From: a virus | DNA: 32,943 nucleotides | Direction: 5' to 3' (one strand) | IMG/VR virus record: IMGVR_UViG_3300049595_005441 | Location: 1 to 32,943 of that record | Part shown: one piece after another, positions 1-9,672 of the stretch | Layout: each line of letters starts with the position of its first letter | How positions within the stretch are numbered: the first letter of the stretch is position 1 | Notes under the pieces: generated by a model | What the model saw: the letters and a program-made list of their open reading frames with translations, nothing else | Databases searched by the model: none | What the model was told of the DNA's origin: nothing | Program-made: the position numbers and the translations under genes

Positions 1-1200
1 TGTTCCTGATGGATTGATAAAAGCAGGGTCTTCGATCAAATCGTAGTATGTAATGTTGCTGTTTTGAACTTCTTTTAAAGCTCCAGAACTTATAAAATTC
101 ATCCCTATGATATTTCCAACATTGGAGCCACCAAACCATCTTCTATGCCACATAATTGTTGGCATCTTTATGGTTAAAAATTCATCTAAATCATGGTCAA
201 TATGGAATTTTTCACCATAATCATTTGAAATATTTAGATTTGTAAAATGGATAATTCCAATACCTTTTACATAATCATCATACACACTTAAAAGTCTATC
301 TTCACAATCTGTGGGAGCTTCTATAACTTCGGGGCAATCTATATTATAGCCTAAATATTCTTTCTGCCCAATATAATCCATTGAGCCGTAATATTTGTAC
401 CATTCATAAGCTGATTGAGTTCCAGCCATAGTTTCATTCCAAACATTATTCATGTTGAGAACATTAACATCTTCTTTAGAAAGATCACAGTTACTTATGA
501 ATTCTAAGGTTTCATTATTCCAATAAGGTATAGTTGAGCCACTTCCATAAAATTCTGTAATAGATTCACCTCCAGGGAAAATATAGAAGTTCACAGGTAC
601 ATTTGTTAAAAATGAAAAATAAGGCAAATATCTATCTACGGTAATAATTGTTGACAATGGAGTTTTTTCAATTTTATACCAAAGGTAAAGTACAGCTGCT
701 TCAGTTTCTGAATAAGATAAATCACCTGTAGTAGGTTTAGCTATTTTAAATAGAATATAATCACCATCATTAAAATCAACTGTTCCTATGTCAATAGTTG
801 CTGTTCCATTGAATTGAGAAAGATTTACTTTTCCATAGGTTTTTATGTAGTTTGATGAAGTTATTAATTCATCTGTAGTGCCAGAGAAAAATCCTCTTTC
901 GATAGCTTTGTTTTTAACACAGCATTCAATAACTTGTCTTTCTGCAGGTTCAATTGGTATAAGAATACTACAATCAACTTTCTCAATAAAAGTTTTTGTG
1001 TTCGGTTGAAAATCTTTAGGTTTCAAAATATTTAATGTTCCCAATTCAGTAGGAACTAAATCAATATTTTTGTAATCTACTTCTGAATCTCCTAAAGACC
1101 AATAACTCCAAGTTAAAGCTCCTTTTGCAAGCTTTTGTCTTCCTTTGGCTGTTAGCTTCGTTAGGATTAATGGGTTTTTTTTCTCGATTATGTATGACAT
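1..1200 (-). CDS. Tail/baseplate structural protein, C-terminus cut by window edge
   Basis: I translated this frame by hand: it is open for all 400 codons from an ATG at 1200 down to base 1, so the C-terminus lies outside the window. The stop of the upstream 1076-aa gene lies one base away (TAA at 1204-1202), so the two are co-transcribed. The N-terminus reads MSYIIEKKNPLILTKLTAKG, followed by RQKLAKGALTWSYWSLGDSE. This 'T..GR..LA.G.L..W.LGDSE..Y' pattern is one I associate with the attachment domain of phage tail-fibre and baseplate proteins. The rest is rich in aromatic residues and beta-prone, with no enzyme motif that I recognise. Its position at the end of the baseplate/fibre operon suggests another fibre or baseplate component. 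The exact role is unknown. Confidence 0.75.
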   Translation of the reverse strand, partial: MSYIIEKKNPLILTKLTAKGRQKLAKGALTWSYWSLGDSEVDYKNIDLVPTELGTLNILKPKDFQPNTKTFIEKVDCSILIPIEPAERQVIECCVKNKAIERGFFSGTTDELITSSNYIKTYGKVNLSQFNGTATIDIGTVDFNDGDYILFKIAKPTTGDLSYSETEAAVLYLWYKIEKTPLSTIITVDRYLPYFSFLTNVPVNFYIFPGGESITEFYGSGSTIPYWNNETLEFISNCDLSKEDVNVLNMNNVWNETMAGTQSAYEWYKYYGSMDYIGQKEYLGYNIDCPEVIEAPTDCEDRLLSVYDDYVKGIGIIHFTNLNISNDYGEKFHIDHDLDEFLTIKMPTIMWHRRWFGGSNVGNIIGMNFISSGALKEVQNSNITYYDLIEDPAFINPSGT

Positions 1201-1201
1201 G

Positions 1202-4200
1202 TTAGCAAATAAAGTTTATTGTTTCTTGGTCGTTAGATTCTAATGGTACATTTAAAAAACCTGTGTATTCAAAGGTGCAACCATTAGTTAATGTTATAAC
1301 AGCTGTATATGTAAATATTGTATCCTGTGAAGGATCTGGGCTATAATTTACAGCAATCTGTATATTATTTCCAGTTAAAGATGTTCTATTGATTGATGAA
1401 CCTGTTGTTATATTACCAGGAACAGCGTTTATTGTATAATTGATTGAACTAAGTTCTGAAGCTAATATACCACCTATAGTATAATCTAATCTAAATTGTG
1501 CATTATTTCCAGAGAATAATACATTGACAATTCTAGTTCTTAACGTTAAATCTTCAGCATAAGAACTGCAATTATCACATGAAACTGTTAATGGGTATAA
1601 ATCAGAAATACAACCATTTGCATCCATTGCATAGATATATAAATATCTTCCATCAAGAACTGTTTGACCATTTGTTACAAAAGTGTTTGATATCGCATCA
1701 TAGAATGTATATGGTGCAACGCCACCTGATGCAGAAACAGATAATGTAGCAGTTCCAACTGTTTGACTACATCCATTTGTATCACATTCTGCACTTAATG
1801 AAACATTTATATCTGTAGTACTACAATCATTAGTTGGGCAATTTATCACTAATATAGCCTCAGCAGGTGAACATAGTGTTGAATCTGTAGCTGTAACTAT
1901 AATAACATCTCCATGTTCAAATGTATTCTTAGCATCTGGATCAAATGGTACTCCATTCACGGTTCCTGTGACATTATACGGAGCTAATCCTCCACCTACA
2001 GTGTAATCTATGGTTGCAAATCCAGTATTATTTCCAAGTTCAGTATCACAATCTTGAGTTAAAATTAGAGTTGTAATTATAGGTCCGCAATCAGGTGGGC
2101 AATTAATATATATATCTTTTTTGGTATTACATCCGTTAGCATCAGTAACTACTACTGATACTGTTTGTCCATGTTCAACTGTATCACCATCGTTTGCTCC
2201 TGTTATTGTATATGGAGCTTCGCCACCTGAAACATTTACTGATAAACTTGCATAACCTGTATTTAAAGTTTCACCTAATTCTACATAAGTTCCGCAAGTG
2301 TAATCTAATTCTATATTTATATTAGCATTTGTACAAATATCGTTTGGATTTCCAGTTATACAAAGGTAATCATCAAAACCAAAATAATTTTCAATAGTTG
2401 TATCGCCACTTGCATTAGTACTGAATTGAACTAATTTTCCAGAAAAATTTCCATCTCCACTGCCACCTGAGTATCCAAAAGTTCCACCTGAATAAATTGA
2501 AGTACATTCAACATTTCCAAAATTAAAATTCAAGTATTCATCGATGCTTGAAAATGGTTCATTAAGACATTTATCTGATAAGGTATTACATGCAATCGTT
2601 ACACCTGATGGTGGAGCTATATCTGTATCACTTGAACCTCCTAATGTATATTTTTTATACACATGTTTTGGTTTGTGGAATACGTTATTTTTCAAAATAT
2701 GTTTTGCTTCATTCCAAATGGAAGTTGCAGGTATCAATTGTTTTACCGCACTATACCAATAATCACCAGTCCTATTAAGAATTTCCAATCCATAAGGATA
2801 ATCCAAAGCTTTCGAAGGGGCGCAATCAAGTCCATCCAAATATTGCTCATAAATGCTTTGGAGATATGGGTATTGTCTTATGTATTGTCTGCCTATAACA
2901 TTAATGGATTCAAATTGAATTCTATTCATTGTTAATTCGGTATATCTTTCATCAATATCTCTGAAAAACCTACTATAATAGCTATAATATTCTAATACAT
3001 CTGATTCAATATATTTAACAGGATTAATTACTAATTCTAATTCTTTTGTATTAAAAATTAATCTCGAATCAAAATCTCGATAAAAAGTATCTTGACCTTG
3101 ATAATCGTAAAGTCTATTTAAAGCTTCTTCAGTGTAAACCCAAGATTTTTTATTATCAACAATTTTATCAAATTCAAAACCATATCTACTTGGAATTATT
3201 ACACATCTTTCTTGATTAATAGTACAAAGTTTTGAGAGTTTTAAATTATCAATGTATGTGCATAAACCAAAATCAAAATTTTGGAAATTTAGATTAAATC
3301 TAACAAAAGTTTGTATTAAATCTGAATTTAAAATAAAAGTGTATCTTTTCCAAGATTTTTTAAACCTTTGTTCAACTACTGATTCAATAGGGCAGTCTAT
3401 TTCTAATTCTGTAGAAATCAAATTATTTATGAAAGCGCAATCTTCTGCATCACCATAAATTCCAATTCCATAAGGAATAATGTCTTTATCAAAAGTAAAT
3501 AAATTTTCATTCTGTATTAAAAGATAAGAGGTCTCACCTGTATACTGAACAGTACCACCTGTATATTCAATAATTCTATTTTCTTCATTTGTTAAAACGT
3601 GTGCCTGAGCGTTTATTTTTAGTTCTGAAAGCACTTCTAAGATTGTTCTTGTATCATTACTCAAATAATCTATAAGTTTGCCACATTCGATTTCTGCCAT
3701 TAAATCAAACTCGATCAGATATTGGCAATTGGGTTCAACTACAAAAGTTTCTCCAGAGCTATATCCAAAATCCATTTTTATATTTATATCACCACATTCG
3801 CAAGAACCATCATCAATAACAGCAGTTGAATCATAGTTTATTGACAAGGCATTTGTACATCCAGATTTGAAAATACAAGTTCCATTATTAAATGTAGCTA
3901 AAGGGTTATAATTTAATGCTAAAGGATTTGTACAACCGAATACAGGCTTTAATGTACCACAGCTACCATCATCCACATTTGCATTTGGATTATATTCATA
4001 ATATAATGGATTAGTACACCCTGAAATAACTTCATATCCTTGAACTAACTCATTACAAAACGAGATATATTCAAAAGGATTTGGTGTTAATAATACATGG
4101 GTACACTTCTTTTCATAAAAACAATCACCAACTCTAATTTTAACCAATATATCTACAACGATATTATTAGGTTCATTAGAAGGATAATAAAAGTTGAAGC

Positions 4201-4432
4201 TTAAAGTTTCTCCAGTTGAAGTAAGTGGTTGTATTTCAGTGATAGGTTCATCATCTAAATCAACAACAGGTAATTCTCTTATTTGACTTACAATAACCTC
4301 ACCTGATATAAAATCTCCATAAGTATTCAATACTTCAATATATACCTGCCCATCTAACAGTCCATTTGTTGTATCTGGAGTGCTATCATAGTTTACTGTT
4401 TGTACTATTCTTAAATTACTTAGGCAAGACAT
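1202..4432 (-). CDS. Large adhesin-like tail protein with GCT and SprB-like repeats
   Basis: 1076 aa, probably a secreted-face tail fibre or baseplate decoration protein. Residues 138-211 hold three 21-residue copies of a motif starting GCTNP and ending DDGSC or NNGTC, with a central NYNP. This repeat is common in Bacteroidetes surface proteins. A beta-rich middle (about 212-690) may contain a carbohydrate-binding-type jelly roll, judging by the F..L.F.NF......IDNL pattern near its first part. Residues 700-954 are three Ig-like modules with 'GGxAPYxxxG...NGC...INCP' signatures like SprB repeats. A fourth, divergent cap module ends the protein (955-1076). The cysteines recur at fixed places in each module, suggesting disulfides or metal sites. 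The start overlaps the stop of the 890-aa gene by one base (TAATG). Role in host binding is inferred. Confidence 0.8.
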   Translation of the reverse strand: MSCLSNLRIVQTVNYDSTPDTTNGLLDGQVYIEVLNTYGDFISGEVIVSQIRELPVVDLDDEPITEIQPLTSTGETLSFNFYYPSNEPNNIVVDILVKIRVGDCFYEKKCTHVLLTPNPFEYISFCNELVQGYEVISGCTNPLYYEYNPNANVDDGSCGTLKPVFGCTNPLALNYNPLATFNNGTCIFKSGCTNALSINYDSTAVIDDGSCECGDINIKMDFGYSSGETFVVEPNCQYLIEFDLMAEIECGKLIDYLSNDTRTILEVLSELKINAQAHVLTNEENRIIEYTGGTVQYTGETSYLLIQNENLFTFDKDIIPYGIGIYGDAEDCAFINNLISTELEIDCPIESVVEQRFKKSWKRYTFILNSDLIQTFVRFNLNFQNFDFGLCTYIDNLKLSKLCTINQERCVIIPSRYGFEFDKIVDNKKSWVYTEEALNRLYDYQGQDTFYRDFDSRLIFNTKELELVINPVKYIESDVLEYYSYYSRFFRDIDERYTELTMNRIQFESINVIGRQYIRQYPYLQSIYEQYLDGLDCAPSKALDYPYGLEILNRTGDYWYSAVKQLIPATSIWNEAKHILKNNVFHKPKHVYKKYTLGGSSDTDIAPPSGVTIACNTLSDKCLNEPFSSIDEYLNFNFGNVECTSIYSGGTFGYSGGSGDGNFSGKLVQFSTNASGDTTIENYFGFDDYLCITGNPNDICTNANINIELDYTCGTYVELGETLNTGYASLSVNVSGGEAPYTITGANDGDTVEHGQTVSVVVTDANGCNTKKDIYINCPPDCGPIITTLILTQDCDTELGNNTGFATIDYTVGGGLAPYNVTGTVNGVPFDPDAKNTFEHGDVIIVTATDSTLCSPAEAILVINCPTNDCSTTDINVSLSAECDTNGCSQTVGTATLSVSASGGVAPYTFYDAISNTFVTNGQTVLDGRYLYIYAMDANGCISDLYPLTVSCDNCSSYAEDLTLRTRIVNVLFSGNNAQFRLDYTIGGILASELSSINYTINAVPGNITTGSSINRTSLTGNNIQIAVNYSPDPSQDTIFTYTAVITLTNGCTFEYTGFLNVPLESNDQETINFIC
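1571..2335 (-). repeat. Three SprB-like Ig modules in the 1076-aa protein
   Basis: Residues 700-781, 782-869 and 870-954 are tandem modules of 82-88 aa. Each begins with Cys, has a second Cys about 12-14 residues in, a GG-x-APY turn, a third Cys in a (NG)C or LC position and a final V/I-x-C(P). They resemble SprB repeats of gliding-motility adhesins. The first is closely similar to a module in the neighbouring 890-aa protein. Confidence 0.75.
3800..4021 (-). repeat. Three GCTxPxAxNYNPxAxxDDGSC protein repeats
   Basis: Residues 138-158, 166-186 and 191-211 of the 1076-aa protein are three 21-residue units. Each starts GCTN, has Y(N/D) in the middle, and ends with D/N-D/N-G-S/T-C. The two cysteines in each unit and the Asp/Asn-rich end suggest a disulfide- or calcium-stabilised unit. 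The same motif is familiar from exported Bacteroidetes proteins. Confidence 0.85.
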
Positions 4433-7104
4433 TATGGTAAAGGGGATACTAAATATGTGTCATCGTCATAATCTCCAAGTTGTCTTGGATTTACTGCAAG
4501 ATTAAATTGTCGTTCATACTCACATCCATCTAAAAATGTAGCATGTACTGTAATAATTAAAGGAATTGATGTAGGGATACTTGAAAAAGCACTACATAAT
4601 AATGAAAAATCTAAATCTATAGTTTTTACACCTGTTAAAGAATTAAATGTTTGACTTTGGAATCCCCCTATAAATGTATTTGTAGGATCGCCATCTACTT
4701 CGACTTCTAATATTACTTCATCAATAATATATCCAAATGGAACAGGATCTAAATCGTATACAACGTTCACTTTACCTGTACATTCTTCTAAATTAACACT
4801 TGTAGTTTCTAATGAAGCTGTAATTGATATATCTTCAAGACATGGATTTACTTCAGGTTCTGGGCAATTAATATAGATATCTTTAGTCAAAGTACATCCT
4901 ATTTCATTCGTAACAGTTACGGACACAGTGTTATCATGATTAACTAAATCCCCATCGTTAACAGCTGTAATATTTGTACCTACAAAACTTAATGATATTG
5001 TTGCAGTTCCATCGTTTCTTAAATATTCATCAAGATTACATTCATATGACAAATCAATATCTAAATCATTATCAAGACAAGGATCTGGGCAATCAATATA
5101 AATTTCATAAACATCTGAAGAACACCCATTTGAATCCACAGCATAAATACTATATGTTTCACCTGTAGGGACAATTTGACCATCAGTGGCACCAAAAATT
5201 TCATATGGAGGTGTACCACCATAAACATCTATATTTAATTCGGCTGTATCACCTGTTGGTGAACATTGATACCATAAATCTAAAATAATATTTGTACAAC
5301 CTGTAAATACATAAGGTTCTACACATATTTTAACTACATTATCTGAAATTGGGAGTGGGCAACCACAATCATCCAAAAATATTTCTGGTAATGGATCTGT
5401 AATAGTCTCACCTGAAACCTGAAAACAATCTCCAGAAAAAAGATTTTCATTTACTACTGAATAAGATAATGTAGAACCTGTTCCATCAAAATTCTGTTCA
5501 AATAAAACTTTATAGTTATTTATTTCTTCATTATAGGTTACAGTAGTACCTGTAAATCCATTTGGAAATAAATTAAAATATTTGTAAAAATAAGAATAAC
5601 CTCTATCTAATTCTCCATATCTTTGAAAATAATCTTGATCATTATCTCTGATAAATACTGGATATCCGTTTTCATCAATAGGTAATGTTGTAATATCAAA
5701 ATCTGCATCAGGACTTAGTAATGAATAATAGAATTTAAGTTTTTCAACATCAACAGGTTTTTTTGCTCTTATGACATATTCATTAAAATCAACAATACTT
5801 CTTGGAATTCCAAAGAAATTTAAAATAAATTCTACTGCATTTCGAGTTCCCTTTGATTTGAAAACCCATGAAGAATTTAAACCTAAAAGTTTAAGTAAGT
5901 TGTTTGGAATTGGAGGGTTAGCGTCTAAATCCCATCCAAGAGTTTTTATATATTCGGGTAATAATGCTTCTGGAACAGAATCATAACCTGAATATGTAAC
6001 AGAATTTAAGTATCTAACACCTTCGGTATAAAGATTAAGTTTATCAAATTCTCTTCCGTAAACAATTAACAATCTATTAATTTCACCGTATGTGGGATAT
6101 GCGGAATTTACATCTTCCAATGTTACACTTTGAACTGAATCTGGAACAAATTTTCTCATTAGAATATTTCCTTCCTTTTCATCAAAATTCTTAGCGTATT
6201 CTAAAAGCTCACTTAAATAGATTTCATAATTTCTACCTGAAATATCCAGATTATAATTATCAATCTTAGGAAATTTTAATGATAAAACATATTCTAATAT
6301 CAATCCACTATCAACTTCTCTTTTTGCATTAAAAAGGGCTTCATAATCTAAATCTCTATTCAAAAGATGTTCTTCAAATTCGTCTAAAGATTCATAAAAT
6401 TTTACAATTTCTGATTCGATAGGTTTTATATAAAATTCTTTAGAACTGTTACCCTGGTCTAAAGGCTCTCCATGAATTTTTATTTTAACTATATCGTTAC
6501 TACTTCTTTCTGAAGGTGTAAATTCCAAAATTGGATAGGCTATACCATCAATTATAACTTCATACTTGTTGAAGTTCTTAGTAAGGTTTCTTAAAATAGC
6601 AATTCTTTCATCACTAAAATTAAATTCTAGTTTATTTTGATAATAAATTCCAAATGGATTAGAGAAATAGCTTGTATTTGCTGAAAATGTTGTAATATCA
6701 TCAACAAAACTGTAACCTGCATTAAGTATATTTAACCCACTGTTACCTAATAAAGTTGTTTTAGAATGTATTGCAGCAGGATATTTTAAGATAATATTTT
6801 CTATAGAAACCCTAACTAATTCTAATAAAGAACCATATTTTGCAAAGTATTTTGCATTCCTTTTATCTATTGAAAGATTTAAAGATCTATTAGGATTAAA
6901 TAATGAATTTTTCAAAGGAATTTCACCTACAGTTTCTAAAGTGGTAAAATCTGAAAACTTCGGAGGAAAATAAGATCTTCCTGTTGAAGGTGATAAGTTT
7001 GTAGTAATGTCCACACCGCCAACCGTATAAATAACGGTAGACGTTTCATTTAATGTTAAATCATTTGTTTTGTGTGGGATTGTCCCTACATACTTTTCAG
7101 CCAT
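4432..7104 (-). CDS. gpI-like baseplate wedge protein with C-terminal SprB-like modules
   Basis: 890 aa. The N-terminal two thirds looks like a baseplate protein. Around residues 380-440 it has the layout of the P2 gpI tail-protein family: a short 'LPEYIKTLGWDLD' segment, then a Trp, then KSKGTRNAVEFILNFFGI (416-433), matching the family's hallmark 'KGT..AI...L...G'. gpI and T4 gp7 are wedge partners of gpJ/gp6, and a gp6-like gene lies upstream in the same cluster. Residues 603-675 and 676-754 are two Ig-like modules with conserved cysteines ('GGTPPYEIFG', 'KDIYINCPEP'), followed by a cap domain (755-890) that resembles the end of the 1076-aa protein. Fusion of a wedge domain to adhesin-type repeats is unusual. 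The start shares one base with the stop of the 300-aa gene. The gpI link is by motif only. Confidence 0.7.
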   Translation of the reverse strand: MAEKYVGTIPHKTNDLTLNETSTVIYTVGGVDITTNLSPSTGRSYFPPKFSDFTTLETVGEIPLKNSLFNPNRSLNLSIDKRNAKYFAKYGSLLELVRVSIENIILKYPAAIHSKTTLLGNSGLNILNAGYSFVDDITTFSANTSYFSNPFGIYYQNKLEFNFSDERIAILRNLTKNFNKYEVIIDGIAYPILEFTPSERSSNDIVKIKIHGEPLDQGNSSKEFYIKPIESEIVKFYESLDEFEEHLLNRDLDYEALFNAKREVDSGLILEYVLSLKFPKIDNYNLDISGRNYEIYLSELLEYAKNFDEKEGNILMRKFVPDSVQSVTLEDVNSAYPTYGEINRLLIVYGREFDKLNLYTEGVRYLNSVTYSGYDSVPEALLPEYIKTLGWDLDANPPIPNNLLKLLGLNSSWVFKSKGTRNAVEFILNFFGIPRSIVDFNEYVIRAKKPVDVEKLKFYYSLLSPDADFDITTLPIDENGYPVFIRDNDQDYFQRYGELDRGYSYFYKYFNLFPNGFTGTTVTYNEEINNYKVLFEQNFDGTGSTLSYSVVNENLFSGDCFQVSGETITDPLPEIFLDDCGCPLPISDNVVKICVEPYVFTGCTNIILDLWYQCSPTGDTAELNIDVYGGTPPYEIFGATDGQIVPTGETYSIYAVDSNGCSSDVYEIYIDCPDPCLDNDLDIDLSYECNLDEYLRNDGTATISLSFVGTNITAVNDGDLVNHDNTVSVTVTNEIGCTLTKDIYINCPEPEVNPCLEDISITASLETTSVNLEECTGKVNVVYDLDPVPFGYIIDEVILEVEVDGDPTNTFIGGFQSQTFNSLTGVKTIDLDFSLLCSAFSSIPTSIPLIITVHATFLDGCEYERQFNLAVNPRQLGDYDDDTYLVSPLP
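4843..5298 (-). repeat. Two SprB-like Ig modules in the 890-aa protein
   Basis: Residues 603-675 and 676-754 are two Cys-bounded modules. The second shares the NDGD...H..TVSV.VT...GC...KDIYINCP framework with the first module of the neighbouring 1076-aa protein, so the module was duplicated between adjacent genes. Confidence 0.7.
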
Positions 7105-8006
7105 TATATGTTAGAAATTGTATTAAAATCTTTTGAAAAATCTATATTATCTTTTTCTTGTTTTACTTCGTAAAGTTTTTCTTCAGTTACATCATCTTTA
7201 ATCACATATTCTGTAAACTGCTTATAAATTTCGTTATCATCGTTATAATAAGTTCTAACTCCATCAGCAACAGATTTAGATTGATTACCATACAATCCAA
7301 TCGCCAAAGTATCAAAATCATGTTCAACTAATTCAATTTCTAAATGAACAGGATCAAAAAATGTTGGTATAATGAATACCTCTTGATTTGGCAATCCTAT
7401 GAATGGAACAGCATTCGGTTTTACAGAAGGCGCAGAAGATGGTGTTACAGTGCAAAACACTAAAGAACTATTGTCATTCAATCTATATTTTACTCCTTTT
7501 TGAGTGGTATTATTAAGATTTTCACTAACAGGTTCAACTTTATTGTTTGAAGTTATTATTCTAAACAAATTTTGCACTTTTTTCTCATCAGTTGTAGGAT
7601 TGGTTGCAATGTATTCAATTCTATATCCAATAAGACCCCCATTTTCAAACTTTGACACATCTTCTGAACTCACAGTTGTTAAATCAAACAAAACACCTCT
7701 GATATCAGGTTTTGATGAAAGAACACCGCAATCGAGAATTCTGGTTCTTATTCTTTTAGGTCTAATATAAATATTATAGATCCCTTTTTTATTGAAAATT
7801 GCTGTAGGTAAAGTTAAATTATATAGTCCTCCTAATATTGTTCCTGCATCATTAGGGTCATCAATTTTCTGAATAATCTGATTAGGATTCAATGTTAAAA
7901 CTTCAGTAGTATTTATAGTTCTATCTTGACTGTAAGTGTAAAAAATTTCACAATCACGAACTTTAAAGTCTGCACTTCTTTTGATACCAAAAACGCCTGT
8001 TGCCAT
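7104..8006 (-). CDS. Hypothetical baseplate/tail structural protein, 300 aa
   Basis: I do not recognise the family. The protein is 300 aa, without signal peptide or membrane segment. It is beta-rich in the first 250 residues and ends in a charged, probably helical tail (about 260-295, VTEEKLYEVKQEKDNIDF). The ATG at 8006 is preceded by the leader motif ATATTTAT 18 nt upstream and an A-rich stretch instead of a Shine-Dalgarno site. This makes it the first gene of a sub-operon that continues through the 890-aa, 1076-aa and edge genes by 0-1 base junctions. That grouping suggests it is assembled together with the fibre-like proteins, perhaps as their adaptor. This is inference from position only. 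Confidence 0.65.
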   Translation of the reverse strand: MATGVFGIKRSADFKVRDCEIFYTYSQDRTINTTEVLTLNPNQIIQKIDDPNDAGTILGGLYNLTLPTAIFNKKGIYNIYIRPKRIRTRILDCGVLSSKPDIRGVLFDLTTVSSEDVSKFENGGLIGYRIEYIATNPTTDEKKVQNLFRIITSNNKVEPVSENLNNTTQKGVKYRLNDNSSLVFCTVTPSSAPSVKPNAVPFIGLPNQEVFIIPTFFDPVHLEIELVEHDFDTLAIGLYGNQSKSVADGVRTYYNDDNEIYKQFTEYVIKDDVTEEKLYEVKQEKDNIDFSKDFNTISNI

Positions 8007-8024
8007 TATCTTTTTTTATTTAAT

Positions 8025-8032
8025 ATAAATAT
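8025..8032 (-). promoter_or_regulatory. Leader motif ATATTTAT before the 300-aa gene
   Basis: Minus strand reads CAATATTTATATTAAAT, 18 nt before the ATG at 8006, in a 44-base gap between genes. It is the same octamer found before other genes of this phage. Promoter role inferred. Confidence 0.5.
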
Positions 8033-8050
8033 TGTTTTATAAAATTTAAA

Positions 8051-8896
8051 TTACTTATCTACCACATTAAAAAAATTTTGTCCATATTTTACCATTTGAC
8101 CAACTGAATCTATTTCTGAAAGTTTTAAGTGTCGTTCACTTACATTAACAGTTCCTCTATCGACAACAACATCATTGTCTATAGTTGGCTCAAATACTAT
8201 GTTTAAAAATTTTTCTTCATGAATCAATGCTTGTAATACCGTATTATAATTACGAATGCCTTTTGTATAATATTTGAAAGTTGTTAAATCTATAGCTCTA
8301 TATTCACCTGTTAAAGGGTTTTGAACAATTCTTGGTGTTAAAAAAGTTTCATAAATAATACCTGTATTTGGAACGTATTGACCCAAATTCAAAGCTCCAC
8401 CTATAACATACACCACACTTGAATCTTTGAATTCTAATACACCTGTGAACTCTGAAGAAGGTGTATCTGAAACATTTAAATTTACAATAAATGGATTGTT
8501 TTCATTGTAAGATGCTACAACTTCCACTTGAGATTCAGTGAATCCTGTGACTAAATATTCATCAAAAGTATAATAATTTTCAATATTCAATCCTGAAATT
8601 CTTGTGAAATAATCTGGCTCTGAATTTATAATCTCATCAGAAGGTATAAATTCTTCATTTGTAAAAATTCCAATGTTATCAAAAGTCTGCTCAAAATGCA
8701 CTAAAATATTGATAAAACTTTTATCAATTTTGTTATATTTTTCATTTTCATTTATATAGTCTTCAGCGTTAATAGGAATTTCGGGAATAGGGCAACCGTT
8801 TTGATCAAGCAGTTTTTTACTTATACCTGGTCTAACGATTGGATAAGCCTTATTTAAAAAGTCCTCTAAGCAAATTCTTTTTTTTATTGTAATCAT
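8051..8896 (-). CDS. Hypothetical structural protein, 281 aa
   Basis: Not recognised. 281 aa, soluble, mixed alpha/beta, with no membrane segment. The N-terminus is basic (MITIKKRICLEDFLNKAY) and the C-terminal quarter contains a helical part around 'RNYNTVLQALIHEEKFLNIVF'. The start overlaps the end of the 259-aa gene by four bases (ATGA), so translational coupling is likely. The gene is followed by a 44-base gap holding a leader motif for the next gene. Its place inside the baseplate operon makes a structural role likely, but the sequence itself shows no specific function. Confidence 0.65.
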   Translation of the reverse strand: MITIKKRICLEDFLNKAYPIVRPGISKKLLDQNGCPIPEIPINAEDYINENEKYNKIDKSFINILVHFEQTFDNIGIFTNEEFIPSDEIINSEPDYFTRISGLNIENYYTFDEYLVTGFTESQVEVVASYNENNPFIVNLNVSDTPSSEFTGVLEFKDSSVVYVIGGALNLGQYVPNTGIIYETFLTPRIVQNPLTGEYRAIDLTTFKYYTKGIRNYNTVLQALIHEEKFLNIVFEPTIDNDVVVDRGTVNVSERHLKLSEIDSVGQMVKYGQNFFNVVDK

Positions 8897-9672
8897 AATA
8901 AATCTGGAATGTAAAAATCTATGTATAAGTCAGAACCTACTTGCGATATAGTTCTATTGTTCATATCGATTTGGTATTGGCTAATTCCATTTATGCTTGA
9001 TAAAGTATATTTCACATAATTATATGCGTTAAATTGATTTATAGGTAGACTTGGAGAATCATAAGCTATCAAAGGAGTAATAATACCATCTAAAGCATTA
9101 TGATATGAAGCTGTCATATAAAAACTGATAGGGTATTGAGTGTTTGGTGGGTTATTAAGCCAGTACAAATAAAATCCTTCAGAAACCCCAATTTTTACCT
9201 TTATAGGGTCTACAATTCTATAGGTTATAGGCATTGTAGCTATTGGTAACGGATATTTCGTTATTGGGTCTCTTTGGTCTGGGTTTATCTGATTATAAAT
9301 TATAGATTGAAATGCCAGCCTTCTATTGGAAGGATCAGGTGAATCATAAAAATTTAATTTGATGAATGAATTTTTAAATGAATTTCTTAAGAAAAATACA
9401 TCATCATAAGAATGACCAAAATCATCATAGTGAAGAGGTGTTGATCCAGATTGTTTTAATCTTATAATTAATTGAGTTATACCATTCCAAGGTAAAAATC
9501 GTTTTTTTTCATAGTCTTCAATGGGATTCAATCCTTCTATAACAGCATCAGGAATAAATTCATTTTGAACAACTTCATCATTATCCATAGGAATAAAAAA
9601 ATTGTTCATAGGAATTTTTATATAATTCCCTACTTCACCCAAAGTGTTTATATTCAACGTTATCTTTTCCAT
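8893..9672 (-). CDS. Hypothetical structural protein, 259 aa
   Basis: Not recognised. 259 aa, beta-rich with many Pro/Tyr/Asn residues (for example PLPIATMPITYRIVDPIKVK), as is common for virion proteins. It has no membrane segment or enzyme motif. The ATG at 9672 shares one base with the stop of the 541-aa gene (TAATG). Its own stop TGA overlaps the start of the 281-aa gene (ATGA). It therefore belongs to the co-translated string 541-259-281 aa in the baseplate cluster. A role in the wedge or in fibre attachment is inferred from context only. Confidence 0.65.
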   Translation of the reverse strand: MEKITLNINTLGEVGNYIKIPMNNFFIPMDNDEVVQNEFIPDAVIEGLNPIEDYEKKRFLPWNGITQLIIRLKQSGSTPLHYDDFGHSYDDVFFLRNSFKNSFIKLNFYDSPDPSNRRLAFQSIIYNQINPDQRDPITKYPLPIATMPITYRIVDPIKVKIGVSEGFYLYWLNNPPNTQYPISFYMTASYHNALDGIITPLIAYDSPSLPINQFNAYNYVKYTLSSINGISQYQIDMNNRTISQVGSDLYIDFYIPDLL

